Positions 42,665 to 52,349 are shown, counted from the first letter of the stretch. The stretch: DNA of 64,000 nt from Acidovorax sp. 106 (GCF_003663825.1 NZ_RCCC01000001.1:3542501-3606500), one strand, 5' to 3'. Notes: generated from the sequence alone by a model not told the origin. Numbers and translations are program-made.

Positions 42665-43918
42665 ATGACCCAACGCCGCGCGCCCGCCACCCCTGTCTCT
42701 TCCCTCAGCGCTCCCAGCCCTGCTGGGGGCGCTGCGACTGCCTCGCGCCGCCGCGCACCCGCTGTGGCGGGTGCTGCAGGGGGCGCTGTGAAGGCCTCGC
42801 CACGCACGGTGCGCACCGTGGCCCGTGGGGATGTGTCGCCCAGCTTGCAGTCTGGCACTTTGGCCCGGCACGTGGCGCAGCAAGCGGTGCAGGCCGCGCA
42901 GGGGCAGCAGACGGCGGCGGTGTTGTCCTTGCTCAGCAGCGATGACGCCACCCAATCCACCCCGCAGCGCATTGCCAGCCTGCGGGCGCTGCTGGAGGGT
43001 GCATCGCAAGATGACCTGGAGGCGCTGCATGAAGCCCTGCGCCAGCACGCGGGCACGGGGGCCAACGGCGATCAGGATGCCGACGGTGTGAACCCCGACG
43101 AGGAGCTGGCCCGCGAGTGGCGCCGGGGGGCCTACCCTTACCGCAACCTGCTGCGCCGTTCCACCTATGAGCGCGAAAAATTCCGCCTGCAAGTGGAGTT
43201 GCTCAAGCTCCAGGCCTGGGTCAAGGAGACAGGCCAGCGCGTGGTGATCTTGTTCGAGGGCCGAGACGCTGCGGGCAAGGGCGGCGCCATCAAGCGCTTT
43301 ATGGAGCACCTCAACCCCCGTGGCGCGCGCGTGGTGGCGCTGCAAAAACCCACCGAGACCGAGCGCGGTCAGTGGTACTTCCAGCGCTACGTGCAGCACT
43401 TGCCCACGCAGGGCGAGATCGTGATGTTTGACCGCAGCTGGTACAACCGCGCCGGGGTGGAGCGTGTGATGGGTTTTTGCTCGGATGCCGAGTACGCCGA
43501 ATTCATGCGCCAGGCGCCCGAGTTTGAGCGCCACCTGGTGCGCAGCGGCGTGCATGTGATCAAGTTCTGGTTCTCGGTCAGCCAAAAGGAGCAGCGCCGC
43601 CGCTTCAAGGAGCGCGAGGCGCACCCGCTCAAGCAGTGGAAGCTCAGCCCCATCGACACCGCATCGCTCGATAAATGGGACGACTACACCCGGGCCAAAG
43701 AAGCCATGTTTTGCGACACCGACACGGCCGACGCGCCCTGGACGGTGATCAAGAGCGACTGCAAAAAGCGCGCACGCCTGAACGCGATGCGCTACGTGCT
43801 GCACAAGCTGCCCTATGCCGCGAAAGACTTGGCACGCCTGGGGGCCCTTGACCCTTTGATCGTGGGCCGCGCCCATGTGGTGTACGAACGCGGGGAGCAG
43901 CCAGGTGCTATTTTGTGA
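42665..43918 (+). CDS. ppk2: Polyphosphate kinase 2 (PPK2), second paralogue with N-terminal extension
   Basis: Kinase of 417 residues. The PPK2 core (about 165-400) has Walker A EGRDAAGKGGAIKRF, QWYFQRYVQHLPTQGEI, Walker B FDRSWYNRAGVERVMGF and the lid DPLKQWKLSP-like HPLKQWKLSPIDTASLDKWD. It belongs to the same one-domain group as the copy at 14334. The first ~150 residues are Ala/Arg/Gln-rich, probably disordered at first (ASRRRAPAVAGAAGG) and then helical (RHVAQQAVQAAQGQQ). That extension is absent from the first copy and may direct localisation or binding. Confidence 0.93.
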   Translation: MTQRRAPATPVSSLSAPSPAGGAATASRRRAPAVAGAAGGAVKASPRTVRTVARGDVSPSLQSGTLARHVAQQAVQAAQGQQTAAVLSLLSSDDATQSTPQRIASLRALLEGASQDDLEALHEALRQHAGTGANGDQDADGVNPDEELAREWRRGAYPYRNLLRRSTYEREKFRLQVELLKLQAWVKETGQRVVILFEGRDAAGKGGAIKRFMEHLNPRGARVVALQKPTETERGQWYFQRYVQHLPTQGEIVMFDRSWYNRAGVERVMGFCSDAEYAEFMRQAPEFERHLVRSGVHVIKFWFSVSQKEQRRRFKEREAHPLKQWKLSPIDTASLDKWDDYTRAKEAMFCDTDTADAPWTVIKSDCKKRARLNAMRYVLHKLPYAAKDLARLGALDPLIVGRAHVVYERGEQPGAIL

Positions 43919-44043
43919 GTTGCCTTAATGTGAAATAGCTTTCATGGTCCAGGGCGGCTCTGCAGCCGAAGCCATGAAACTCATGGGTGACGGATCCAGA
44001 GGCCGCCATGACGGCCCCGGGATACTGTGGTTGCAGCGTGTGG

Positions 44044-45633
44044 TCAGCCCCCGGCCAACCGCAGGTTGCCTGTGGTGCCTGCCAGTGCGTGCGCGTCGGC
44101 ATCGCACGCTGACAGGCGGAACACCGCCACCGCCTCCACCAGTTGCTGTGCCTGCAGCCTGAGGCTGTCGGCTGCGGCAGCGCTTTCTTCGACCAAGGCG
44201 GCGTTCTGCTGGGTGACCTGGTCCATCTGGGTGATGGCCTCGCCCACCTGGCTCACGCCCTGGCTTTGCTCGCTGCTGGCGGCACTGATCTCGGCCACGA
44301 TGTCCGTCACGCGGCGAATCGAGGCCACCACCTCGGTCATGGTGGTGCCCGCCTGATCGACCAGTGCCGAGCCTTGCTCCACCCGCTCCACGCTGGTGTG
44401 GATGAGCCCCTTGATCTCTTTGGCGGCCTGGGCGCTGCGCTGGGCCAGATTGCGCACCTCGCTGGCCACCACTGCAAAGCCCCGGCCTTGCTCGCCCGCG
44501 CGGGCGGCTTCCACGGCCGCGTTCAGGGCCAGAATGTTGGTTTGGAAGGCGATGCCGTCAATCACGCCAATGATGTCGGCAATCTTCTTGCTGCTGTCGT
44601 TGATGCCACGCATGGTGCTGACCACCTCGGCCACCACGTTGCCGCCTTGCACCGCTACGGACGATGCATTCACCGCCAGCTGGCTGGCCTGGCGCGCGTT
44701 GTCGGCGTTGGCCTGCACGGTGGAGTTGAGTTCCTCCATGGAGGCCGAGGTTTCCTCCAGCGCGCTGGCTTGCTGCTCGGTACGCATGGACAGGTCGTTG
44801 TTGCCCATGGCAATTTCGGTGCTGGCCCCAGCCACGCTGTGGGCGTTGGTGCGCACACGCTGCACCACCTGGGCCAGGCTGCCTTGCATATCGTGCAGGG
44901 CGTTGAGCAATTGCGCGATCTCATCCTTGCCGCGCGATGGGTTGGCTGCCGTCAGGTCGCCCTTGGCCACAGCCTGTGACACCTGCACCGCCTGCCCAAT
45001 GGGGCGCACCACCGAGCGGCTGAACGCCAGTGCACCCACCACGCTGGCCGCGCACACCACCAGCATCACCAGCAGGCTGATGGTGTTGGCCTGGTTGGCC
45101 CGCTGACCGGCCGATTTGGCCACGTCGGCGCTGGCCTGGGCAATCAGGTCGCCCGCCTGGTCCAGCAGTTGCGAGGGTTCCCGGTCCATGCCCTGCACGG
45201 CTTTGTCGCCCGCCTGGGCATCGTTGTCTGCGGCCTGAAAGGCCTCGTAGCCCTTGCGGTAGGCCGCACCCATGCGTTCGTGCGCTTGGCTGAAGGCCCG
45301 CACTTTGTCCAGCGCCGGGCCACTGGGCAGGTCGCTTTGCAACTGGCTGGCGGCCTGGGCCACGGCTTTTTCCTGCTTTTGAAAGGCCGCCCAGTAACGG
45401 TCGCGTTGGGCGGCGTCCTTGCCGCGCAGCAGCACGTTCTTCCACTCTTGCACCTGCACCTTGAAGTCTTGCAGCATGGTGGCGGCACGCCGCTCGTGCT
45501 CGTAGTTGTGGGCCACCGTGGTTTCGTACACGTTCAGTGCTTGGTTGAGTTGCTGGATGCCGAACAGCGCGGCCATCATGAGCAGCATCAGTGCAGCCAT
45601 GAATGCGAGTGGGAGCTTGACGCTGAGTTTCAT
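44044..45633 (-). CDS. Methyl-accepting chemotaxis protein
   Basis: Inner-membrane chemoreceptor of 529 residues. It has two membrane helices (about 8-30 and 187-210) around a helical periplasmic domain of the four-helix-bundle type, then HAMP ([18 protein letters not shown]) and the signalling hairpin with tip [25 protein letters not shown] eight bases before 45633 favours this start over an ATG three codons upstream. The C-terminus lacks the DWENF-type tether of the receptor at the left end. It stands alone. The sensory domain gives no ligand. Confidence 0.94.
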   Translation of the reverse strand: MKLSVKLPLAFMAALMLLMMAALFGIQQLNQALNVYETTVAHNYEHERRAATMLQDFKVQVQEWKNVLLRGKDAAQRDRYWAAFQKQEKAVAQAASQLQSDLPSGPALDKVRAFSQAHERMGAAYRKGYEAFQAADNDAQAGDKAVQGMDREPSQLLDQAGDLIAQASADVAKSAGQRANQANTISLLVMLVVCAASVVGALAFSRSVVRPIGQAVQVSQAVAKGDLTAANPSRGKDEIAQLLNALHDMQGSLAQVVQRVRTNAHSVAGASTEIAMGNNDLSMRTEQQASALEETSASMEELNSTVQANADNARQASQLAVNASSVAVQGGNVVAEVVSTMRGINDSSKKIADIIGVIDGIAFQTNILALNAAVEAARAGEQGRGFAVVASEVRNLAQRSAQAAKEIKGLIHTSVERVEQGSALVDQAGTTMTEVVASIRRVTDIVAEISAASSEQSQGVSQVGEAITQMDQVTQQNAALVEESAAAADSLRLQAQQLVEAVAVFRLSACDADAHALAGTTGNLRLAGG

Positions 45634-45719
45634 GGCGAACATCCTTCTGTGGACACGGAGCCCGGTTGGGTCATGGAAAGGCCGCGCAGTCGTTAAGCAC
45701 CGGCTCGGCGTGTCCCGCA

Positions 45720-45790
45720 GTTTAGCAAAAATATCATCAATATCATAGTTATTGAAATTTTGAGGAGTTTTGCGATGCGCTAAACAAAAA
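45720..45790 (-). promoter_or_regulatory. AT-rich upstream region of the chemoreceptor gene
   Basis: A markedly AT-rich stretch (repeated ATATCAT and TTATTGAAATTTT words) in an otherwise GC-rich window, 80-150 bases upstream of the minus-strand receptor gene. It is the likely promoter or an activator site. A sigma-28 site could not be recognised with correct spacing. Confidence 0.4.
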
Positions 45791-45848
45791 GACGGTGGTG
45801 TGTGCCGTGATCGCGGGAGGGTACTGCGGTGTGCCGTAGCTGGTCTAT

Positions 45849-45876
45849 GAAAAAGCCCCGCACAGGCGGGGCTTTG
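45849..45876 (-). terminator. Intrinsic terminator of the second Bug-receptor gene
   Basis: On the minus strand AAAGCCCCGC, loop CTGT, GCGGGGCTTTTT, 25 bases after the receptor-gene stop. The stem is perfect and followed by five T. Confidence 0.92.
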
Positions 45877-45900
45877 AGAGGTATTTCCTGTGCGCGGGGC

Positions 45901-46887
45901 TCAGTCCATGGTCAGCTTTTGCTTGGCCACCACGTCTTTGTACACAGCCAGTTCTTCGCGCATTTGCTTGGCAAAGGCGTCCGGGGTGTCGGCCATGATG
46001 ATGGAGCCGGTCTCCTCAATGCGTTTGCGGATGGCCGGGTCTTGCACCACTTTGCGCACGGCGGCGTTCACTTTGTCCACGATGTCTTTGGGCAGGCCCT
46101 TGGGGCCTACTACGCCGTAGTAAGCCATGCGGTTCACCTGCTCCAGGCCCACTTCCTTGAAGGTGGGTACGTCGGGCAGAGCGGGCACGCGCTGCGGCGC
46201 CGCCACCACCAGGGCCACCAAGCGCTTTTCCTTGATGAAGGGCAGGGCAGAGGGCAGGTTGTCAAAAATCAGCGGCACCTGGCCTGCCACTGCATCGGTC
46301 AGTGCGGGGCCAGACCCCCGGTAGGGCACGTGCACCATGAAGGTTTGGGTGCCCAGCTTGTACATCTCCATCATCAGGTGGGTGATGCTGCCGTTGCCGG
46401 GCGATGCGTACGAGTATTTGCCAGGCTCCCTCTTCACCGCGGCCAGCATGCCCTTGTAGTCCTGAAACGGCAGCTTGGGGTAGGCCGCGATCACGTTGGG
46501 CGTGGCGGCGATGTTCACGATAGGCGTGAAATCGGTGGCCACGTTGTACGGAATCTTGGGGTTGATGGCCGGGTTGGTGGCGGTGGTGGACACGGTGGCC
46601 ACGCCCAGGTTGTAGCCGTCTGGTGTGGCGCGCGCGGTTTCTGCGGCGCCAATGCTGCCGCCGCCACCACCGCGGTTTTCCACCACCACGGGCTGGCCCA
46701 ACTCGCGGCCCAGGGGCTCGGCGATGACGCGGGCGATCAGGTCTGTGGTGCCCCCTGCGGCAAAGGGCACCAGCAGGCGAATCGGCTTGGTGGGCCACGC
46801 TGTTTGGGCGTGGGCAGTGGTGCCGACAACGGTAGCTGTGCAAGTGAGTGCGAGGACGCCCAGGGACAGGGCGGTGCGACGGATCAT
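45901..46887 (-). CDS. Bug-family periplasmic solute receptor (TctC-like)
   Basis: Secreted receptor of 328 residues with signal LSLGVLALTCTATVVGTTAHA. IRLLVPFAAGGTTDLIARVIAE, ENRGGGGGSIGAAETARATPDG and YASPGNGSITHLMMEMYK are family landmarks. GGAGACAACACC precedes the ATG. No tctAB genes are present. It lies on the same strand behind the glutarate CoA-transferase gene (194-base gap), so it may bind glutarate or a related dicarboxylate, but this is only an inference from position. A strong terminator follows. Confidence 0.9.
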   Translation of the reverse strand: MIRRTALSLGVLALTCTATVVGTTAHAQTAWPTKPIRLLVPFAAGGTTDLIARVIAEPLGRELGQPVVVENRGGGGGSIGAAETARATPDGYNLGVATVSTTATNPAINPKIPYNVATDFTPIVNIAATPNVIAAYPKLPFQDYKGMLAAVKREPGKYSYASPGNGSITHLMMEMYKLGTQTFMVHVPYRGSGPALTDAVAGQVPLIFDNLPSALPFIKEKRLVALVVAAPQRVPALPDVPTFKEVGLEQVNRMAYYGVVGPKGLPKDIVDKVNAAVRKVVQDPAIRKRIEETGSIIMADTPDAFAKQMREELAVYKDVVAKQKLTMD

Positions 46888-47081
46888 GGTGTTGTCTCCT
46901 TGTTATAGGTGGCGGGCAGCACAGGCTGGCGCGTGGAATCGCAGCAAAGGGCGCCTGTGCGCCCTGGGGTGTCAAGCTGGCCCACACCACTTGGCGGGCG
47001 CTGTGGCAGCGCCGCTGGGTGGGATGAGTCGACTTGAGCGTTGGCGTTGCCTCAAGCCGTCAAGCGTTGAAGCGGAAGAGG

Positions 47082-48353
47082 TCAAATGGCTTTGGCGGCC
47101 CGCAGCGCTGCAATGCGCGCGTCGTCCAGTCCCAGCTCACGCAGCACCTCGTCGGTGTGCTGGCCCAGGGCCGGAGGCGCATTGCGCAACACAGGAGGCG
47201 TGGCCGACAGGCGCAGCGGGCTGGCCACACCGGTGATCTGTTGCACGCCATCGCCTGTCTCGCCGTCCTTCCACCGTGGCAACGATACGGCCAGGCCGCG
47301 CGCCTGCACTTGCGCGTCGTCAAACGCTTGGGCAATCGTGTTGATGGGGCCGCAGGGCACGGCCTTGTCTTCCAGCAGGGCGATCCAGTCGGCCGTGGTG
47401 CGTGTGCGCGTCACGGCCTCCATGGCGGGGATCAGTACGGTGCGGTTTTGCACGCGCAGCGTGTTGGTGGCATAGCGCGGGTCGCTGGCCCACTGGGGCT
47501 GGCCTGCGGCGGCGCAAAAGCGCTGGAACTGCCCGTCGTTGCCGATGGCCAGCAGCATGTTGCCGTCGGCGGTCGCAAAGTCCTGGTAGGGCGCGAGGCT
47601 CGGGTGGCTGTTGCCCATGCGGCCAGGCGCCTTGCCGGTGGCGAGGAAGCCCGAGGCCTGGTTGGCCAGCACGGCCATGCCCACGTCGAGCAGCGCCATG
47701 TCGATGTGTTGGCCCTGGCCTGTGCCATTGGTGGCGTTGTCGCGCACATGCAGCGCGGCCAGGATGGCATTGCTGGCGTACAGGCCGGTGAACAGGTCAA
47801 TGACGGCCACACCCACGCGCATCGGGCCGCCGCCGGGCTGGCTGTCGGCCTGGCCGGTGATGCTCATGAGGCCCGTCATGGCCTGCACCATCAGGTCGTA
47901 GCCCGCGCGCTCGGCATAGGGCCCGTCTTGCCCGAAGCCGGTGACGGAGCAGTAGATGAGGCGCGGGTTGAGCGCGCGCAGGCTCTCGTGGTCCAGGCCG
48001 TATTGCTTGAGGCCGCCGACCTTGAAGTTCTCCACCACGATGTCGGCCTCTTGCGCCATCTGCCGGATGAGCGCCTGCCCGTCGGGCGAGGCCATATCGA
48101 TGGTGACGGAACGCTTGTTGCGATTGCAGGCCGTGTAGTAGCTGGCCTGGTTCGTGTCGTTGCCCTCAGCGTCCTTCAAGAAGGGCGGGCCCCACTGGCG
48201 TGTGTCGTCGCCCACGCCGGGGCGCTCCACCTTCACCACATCCGCACCCAGGTCGGCCAGGATCTGCGTACACCAGGGGCCTGCGAGCACGCGGGAGAGG
48301 TCGAGCACCTTGATGCCTGCGAGGGCGCCAGCGTTAGGGGAGGGGGTGGTCAT
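47082..48353 (-). CDS. CaiB/BaiF family III CoA-transferase, probable succinate/glutarate CoA-transferase
   Basis: CoA-transferase of 423 residues. VLDLSRVLAGPWCTQILADLGADVVKVE is the family N-terminus, cited by its parts LAGPWCTQ and ADVVKVE. The catalytic-type Asp lies in GQHIDMALLDVG near residue 180. Linkage to the glutaryl-CoA dehydrogenase gene and a LysR regulator is the known gcd arrangement, where this enzyme loads CoA from succinyl-CoA onto glutarate. A 237-base gap with a repeat and a long inverted repeat separates the two genes, so coexpression may be reduced. The repeat copy F lies immediately before the start. Confidence 0.88.
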   Translation of the reverse strand: MTTPSPNAGALAGIKVLDLSRVLAGPWCTQILADLGADVVKVERPGVGDDTRQWGPPFLKDAEGNDTNQASYYTACNRNKRSVTIDMASPDGQALIRQMAQEADIVVENFKVGGLKQYGLDHESLRALNPRLIYCSVTGFGQDGPYAERAGYDLMVQAMTGLMSITGQADSQPGGGPMRVGVAVIDLFTGLYASNAILAALHVRDNATNGTGQGQHIDMALLDVGMAVLANQASGFLATGKAPGRMGNSHPSLAPYQDFATADGNMLLAIGNDGQFQRFCAAAGQPQWASDPRYATNTLRVQNRTVLIPAMEAVTRTRTTADWIALLEDKAVPCGPINTIAQAFDDAQVQARGLAVSLPRWKDGETGDGVQQITGVASPLRLSATPPVLRNAPPALGQHTDEVLRELGLDDARIAALRAAKAI

Positions 48354-48357
48354 GGGG

Positions 48358-48413
48358 GACTATTAAATTGATAGCTGCTAGCGCTTTTCTATCAAGCGCT
48401 AGAGGCCTAAAAC
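48358..48413 (+). repeat. Interspersed stem-loop repeat, copy F (before the CoA-transferase gene)
   Basis: The cleanest copy: CTATTAAATTG, ATAGCTGCTAGCGCTT, loop TTCTATC, AAGCGCTAGAGGCC. It is antisense to the adjacent gene and begins four bases upstream of its start codon, so it would lie in the mRNA leader and displace the normal ribosome site. Confidence 0.9.
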
Positions 48414-48443
48414 ACTTGAAATTCGCGTAGGAGGGCACCGTTT

Positions 48444-48555
48444 AACTCCCTCTCCCCTCGCGGGAGAGGGTGGGGGCGAGGGGGCGATCAGTTACAACGT
48501 ATGCGCCGCTACCCCCTCTCCCCCGGCCCCTCTCCCGCGAGGGGCGAGGGGAGTT
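48444..48555. repeat. Long inverted repeat between gcdH and the CoA-transferase gene
   Basis: Arms of about 42 bases: AACTCCCTCTCCCCTCGCGG with GAGAGGGTGGGGGCGAGGGG on the left, mirrored by CCCCCTCTCCCCCGGCCCC and CGCGAGGGGCGAGGGGAGTT on the right, around a 27-base loop. Each arm contains a smaller palindrome. CCCTCTCCC/GGGAGAGGG blocks of this kind recur in many GC-rich genomes. Confidence 0.85.
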
Positions 48556-48590
48556 CTCACTGCCGCAGTGGGCAGCAGAGAGGCCGGGCC

Positions 48591-49787
48591 TCAGTTGGCG
48601 AACGCCGCGATACCCGTCTGGGCGCGGCCCAGAATCAGCGCATGCACATCGTGCGTGCCTTCGTAGGTGTTCACCACTTCCAGGTTCACCAGATGGCGCG
48701 CCACGCCAAACTCGTCGCTGATGCCGTTGCCGCCCATCATGTCGCGGGCCAGGCGGGCGATGTCCAAGGCCTTGCCGCAGCTGTTGCGCTTGATGATGGA
48801 GGTGCCTTCCAGGCTGGCGGTGCCGGCGTCCTTCATGCGGCCAAACTGCAGGCAGGCCTGCAGGCCGATGGCGATCTCGGTCTGCATGTCGGCCAGCTTT
48901 TTCTGGATGAGCTGGTTGGCGGCCAGGGGGCGGCCGAATTGTTTACGGTCCAGCGTGTACTGGCGGGCGGTGTGCCAGCAGAACTCGGCCGCACCCAGCG
49001 CGCCCCAGGCGATGCCGTAGCGGGCGCTGTTCAGGCAGGTGAAGGGGCCCTTGAGGCCCTGCACTTCAGGGAAGGCGTTTTCTTCGGGCACGAACACATC
49101 GTCCATCACGATCTCGCCGGTGATGGAGGCGCGCAGGCCCACCTTGCCGTGGATGGCAGGAGCGGTCAGGCCCTTCCAGCCCTTCTCCAGCACAAAGCCG
49201 CGAATCGGGCCTACGGCACCGCCTTCGGACACTTCCTTGGCCCAGACCACGAACACGTCGGCCACGGGGCTGTTGGTGATCCACATCTTGCTGCCCTTGA
49301 GCTTGTAGCCGCCATCGACCTTGTAGGCGCGCGTGGCCATGCTGCCTGGGTCGGAGCCGTGGTCGGGCTCGGTCAGGCCAAAGCAGCCGATCCACTCGCC
49401 GGTGGCGAGCTTGGGCAGGTACTTCTGCTTTTGCGCTTCAGTGCCGAATTCATGGATGGGCACCATCACCAGCGACGACTGCACGCTGGCCATCGAGCGG
49501 TAGCCCGAATCCACGCGCTCGACCTCGCGAGCGATCAGGCCGTAGGCCACGTACGACAGGCCGGGGCCGCCGTACTGCTCAGGGATGGTGGGGCCCAGCA
49601 GGCCCACTTCGCCCATCTCGCGGAAGATGCTCACGTCCATCTTTTCGTGGCGGAAGGCGTCGAGCACGCGGGGGGCCAGCTTGTTCTGGCAGTAGGCGGC
49701 GGCGGCGGCCTGGATGGCACGCTCGTCGTCGGTCAGTTGCTGGCTGAGCAGGAAAGGGTCATCCCATTGAAAAGCGGCGTGGGCCAT
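48591..49787 (-). CDS. gcdH: Glutaryl-CoA dehydrogenase
   Basis: FAD enzyme of 398 residues that oxidises and decarboxylates glutaryl-CoA to crotonyl-CoA in lysine/tryptophan and glutarate breakdown. Landmarks are [16 protein letters not shown] (FAD/substrate), [17 protein letters not shown], the Arg-bearing [20 protein letters not shown] and the catalytic Glu in [23 protein letters not shown] before 49787 and the conserved FQWDDPFLL start fix the N-terminus. The gene is divergent from a LysR gene and followed by the CoA-transferase gene. Confidence 0.96.
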   Translation of the reverse strand: MAHAAFQWDDPFLLSQQLTDDERAIQAAAAAYCQNKLAPRVLDAFRHEKMDVSIFREMGEVGLLGPTIPEQYGGPGLSYVAYGLIAREVERVDSGYRSMASVQSSLVMVPIHEFGTEAQKQKYLPKLATGEWIGCFGLTEPDHGSDPGSMATRAYKVDGGYKLKGSKMWITNSPVADVFVVWAKEVSEGGAVGPIRGFVLEKGWKGLTAPAIHGKVGLRASITGEIVMDDVFVPEENAFPEVQGLKGPFTCLNSARYGIAWGALGAAEFCWHTARQYTLDRKQFGRPLAANQLIQKKLADMQTEIAIGLQACLQFGRMKDAGTASLEGTSIIKRNSCGKALDIARLARDMMGGNGISDEFGVARHLVNLEVVNTYEGTHDVHALILGRAQTGIAAFAN

Positions 49788-49901
49788 GTGTATCTCCAAG
49801 TCGAAAAAAGCGTGAAAAGAAACGGGTCTGGGGTGCATCGTAGGTTGTGGCGTGGCGCCCCGCAAGCGAGTTCTTTTCATCCAGACATGCGTTTATGGAA
49901 T

Positions 49902-49912
49902 GTATGGAATAC
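49902..49912. promoter_or_regulatory. Possible LysR binding site in the gcdH/lysR region
   Basis: Palindrome GTAT-GGA-ATAC, overlapping a direct repeat TATGGAAT (49894 and 49903). GTAT/ATAC arms are common in LysR sites, and it lies midway in the 178-base divergent region. Confidence 0.4.
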
Positions 49913-49965
49913 TTGCCGCAACCAGAATCAAGGGGTGGTTGCCTCTTCACAAATTCCTGTTCATC

Positions 49966-50892
49966 ATGCGCCGCAACATTCCATCGACCCAGGCCCTGGC
50001 CTGTTTTGAAGTCGCCGCCCGCCACGAAAGCTACACCCGCGCCGCGCAGGAGCTGTCGCTCACCCAAAGCGCCGTTTCGCGCCAGATCCAGGCGTTGGAG
50101 GAATTTTTGGGCGTGCAGCTCTTTCGCCGCACACGCCACGGCGTGGTGCTGACGACTGCGGGCGCGCACTACGGCCGCCAGGTGGCGCGCTGGCTGCAGG
50201 GGCTGGAGCGCGACACGCTCGATGTGATGGCGCACCAGGGCGAGGGTGGCACTATTTCGCTTGCTGCGGTTCCTACGTTTGCCACGCGTTGGCTCATCCC
50301 GCGCTTGCCGCAGCTGGCCCAGGTGCATCCCGACATCGTGGTCCACATTGACACGCAGACGCGGCCTTTTTTGTTTGCTGACACCACGTTTGATGCCGCG
50401 CTGTACGCAGGCACACCCGAGCAGGTGGCCAATTGGCCTGGTGTGCAGGCGCAGTTGCTGATGCACGAAGAGGTCGTGCCCGTGTGCAGTCCGCGCCTGC
50501 TCGAATCTGCCGCGCCCAGGGGGCGGGGCCGCGCCCACCAGCCTGTAGCCGCAGCGGCACTGGCCGACTTGCCCTTGCTGCAACAAAGCACACGCCCTTA
50601 TGCCTGGCGGCAGTGGTTCGATGCGATGGCAGTGGACGCGCCCCGCGCCTTAGACGGCCCGCGCTATGAACTGTTCTCTATGCTCGCCGTGGCCGCCACC
50701 CACGGCATGGGCGTGGCGCTCATGCCACCCATGCTGATCGAGGCCGAGTTGGCCAGCGGTGACTTGGTGGTGGCATGCAACCGCCCGCTGCGGGGGGAGC
50801 GGGGGTATTACTTGGTCAGTCCTACGCCGTTGCAATCGCCCGTTCTCAAAGTTTTTTCTCAATGGATTGGGAAAATGGCGAGTGCAGACTAG
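49966..50892 (+). CDS. LysR-family regulator, GcdR-like
   Basis: Regulator of 308 residues in the GcvA-like branch. The helix-turn-helix is at about 10-65 (ARHESYTRAAQELSLTQSAVSRQIQALE, cited by its part RAAQELSLTQSAVSRQ). The ligand domain follows with VPTFATRWLIPRLPQL. The ATG at 49966 (MRRNIPSTQALACFEVAARH) is the family start. Upstream in-frame residues are unrelated. Divergence from gcdH makes it the likely activator of glutarate catabolism, as known for GcdR in pseudomonads. Confidence 0.92.
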   Translation: MRRNIPSTQALACFEVAARHESYTRAAQELSLTQSAVSRQIQALEEFLGVQLFRRTRHGVVLTTAGAHYGRQVARWLQGLERDTLDVMAHQGEGGTISLAAVPTFATRWLIPRLPQLAQVHPDIVVHIDTQTRPFLFADTTFDAALYAGTPEQVANWPGVQAQLLMHEEVVPVCSPRLLESAAPRGRGRAHQPVAAAALADLPLLQQSTRPYAWRQWFDAMAVDAPRALDGPRYELFSMLAVAATHGMGVALMPPMLIEAELASGDLVVACNRPLRGERGYYLVSPTPLQSPVLKVFSQWIGKMASAD

Positions 50893-50930
50893 TACCTGTG
50901 AGCGGAACCTGAATGGCAAGAACCTTCAAG

Positions 50931-52349
50931 TCAGGGCTTGCTGTGCCCCACCACGCGTTGAATCAAAACGGTATCGTTGTCCGTGTTAGTGGCCGCAGGG
51001 TCTCGGTCCACGTTGACCACTAGCCATCGGCCTTGAGCATCTGGCAGGAATTGAATGGGGGCAATGGTGGACAGTGCTGTGCTCAGTATGCCTTGCGTGC
51101 CGAACTCCGTGATGGGTTCTCCATTGGGGCCCATGCGCATCCAGACACCGCCGACTCTGGGGTTGCTGAAGTCCGCGTCGTAGACAAGCTTGCTCGCAAG
51201 AACCATCAGGCTGTGATCGGGCAGGGACAGTGCAGATGCAAGGTATGTATTTTCGGGAATGGACATGCGCGCTATGCCTTGTTGGCCGTACGAGGTCAGG
51301 ATTGCTCCGTCCAATCCATAACGTGCGACGCCTAACTGGCAATTTTTGAGCGCACAGCTTGTACCCACGGCAGAGAACCCGTCATCCGTAGTCGGTATCA
51401 GTCCTAAAAAGGTGTAGTTACCGCCAAAACGGGTCCATGCGCCCGATGTTTGTAAACCTGACTGGAGGTCATGTGTCGCAACGCATACACCAGGGTGCGC
51501 GGCAGGCTCAGCATACGTCACATAGCCTTGCCCCCCTGCTGAAACAATGCGCCCATTGTTTTGAACCAGCAACGACTCACCGCTGGCTTCACAAGCCTCT
51601 GGTGAGGTCGGTTGTGGGGGGGATGCTTCCGGGGTGCCGTTAGCCGAGAAACGGTCCAGGCTGCGTCCGTAGATTTGGAAACGGGCGATCCCTGTAGATC
51701 GCAGCAAAAGAAGACTTTGATCGCTTTTCACAGCCAGCGAGAGGCGCTGTGGGTTCTGGCTCGCACCTGTTTCCGCCACTCCGTTTTGACCGAAAGTTTT
51801 GTCCAGCACACCATCTGGCGTCAAGGCCACCAGGTTGCTGCTGCGCACCGCAGAGGTTCCAGAAGCAGTTACGCACGGGGCAGAGATACTGAGAATGGTG
51901 ACTACGCATGGCTCCCCTGCGAGCACTGCAACGACGATGCGCCCGTTCTTTTGCAGTTTGATATCCCCAAGTGAGTCGCTGCCTTTGACGTTGAACTTCA
52001 CCTCTCCATTGTTCCCAAAGCTAGGGTCTAGGGCTCCGTTCGTTGTTAGCCGGCGTACATAAACTTCCTGCGCAGGCGCGCCACCATAGTTCCCTGCCGG
52101 GAGTGACCCTGTTTGTCGTGATCCCGCGAGCAGCAGTTTGCCATCAGGCTGGAGCGCTGCTGCAGACGGTGCGGGCAAGCGCATTTTTGCCGTGCCTTCC
52201 ACGCCGTAGCTGGTGTCTACCTTCAGCGGATCGACAGGCAACAGTGAGGTGTTGGAGCCACCGCCGCAGCCTGCCAGCGCTGCAAGCAGGCAGGTGGTCC
52301 AAAGAATAACTCGGATCGGTAAGGCGAAAGGGTTGGCGGTAGGTGGCAT
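50931..52349 (-). CDS. Delta-60 repeat (DUF5122-type) lipoprotein
   Basis: Predicted lipoprotein of 472 residues. The signal ends in the lipobox LAGC followed by GGGS. The rest consists of imperfect repeats such as TTNGALDPSFGNNGEVKF and TPDGVLDKTFGQNGVAETG spaced 50-70 residues apart, plus DGAILTSYGQQGIARM, the delta-60 pattern of a beta-propeller-like protein. Such proteins are exported and of unknown function. Codon use is slightly less GC-rich than in neighbouring genes, which may indicate acquisition. It ends 38 bases from the convergent LysR gene. Confidence 0.75.
   Translation of the reverse strand: MPPTANPFALPIRVILWTTCLLAALAGCGGGSNTSLLPVDPLKVDTSYGVEGTAKMRLPAPSAAALQPDGKLLLAGSRQTGSLPAGNYGGAPAQEVYVRRLTTNGALDPSFGNNGEVKFNVKGSDSLGDIKLQKNGRIVVAVLAGEPCVVTILSISAPCVTASGTSAVRSSNLVALTPDGVLDKTFGQNGVAETGASQNPQRLSLAVKSDQSLLLLRSTGIARFQIYGRSLDRFSANGTPEASPPQPTSPEACEASGESLLVQNNGRIVSAGGQGYVTYAEPAAHPGVCVATHDLQSGLQTSGAWTRFGGNYTFLGLIPTTDDGFSAVGTSCALKNCQLGVARYGLDGAILTSYGQQGIARMSIPENTYLASALSLPDHSLMVLASKLVYDADFSNPRVGGVWMRMGPNGEPITEFGTQGILSTALSTIAPIQFLPDAQGRWLVVNVDRDPAATNTDNDTVLIQRVVGHSKP

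Noticed and set aside
42396-42668. Possible 90-residue gene between ribH and the second ppk2 gene
   Set aside because: It would start with GTG inside repeat copy E without a ribosome site and overlap the ppk2 start. No family is recognised.
45640-45740. Sigma-28 promoter before the second chemoreceptor gene (TAAAC and GCCGA)
   Set aside because: The spacing between the two elements is 11 bases rather than the required ~15, so it was not called.
25287-46887. Complete tripartite tricarboxylate transporter
   Set aside because: Only two receptor genes are present, and no tctA or tctB membrane genes are in the window.
47034-48371. Open frame of 445 codons opposite the CoA-transferase gene
   Set aside because: Antisense shadow without domains. 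The minus-strand CaiB-type gene explains the region.
48501-50009. Open frame of 502 codons opposite gcdH
   Set aside because: Antisense shadow rich in His/Gly/Ala. It begins in the inverted repeat, and the gcdH motifs on the other strand are complete.
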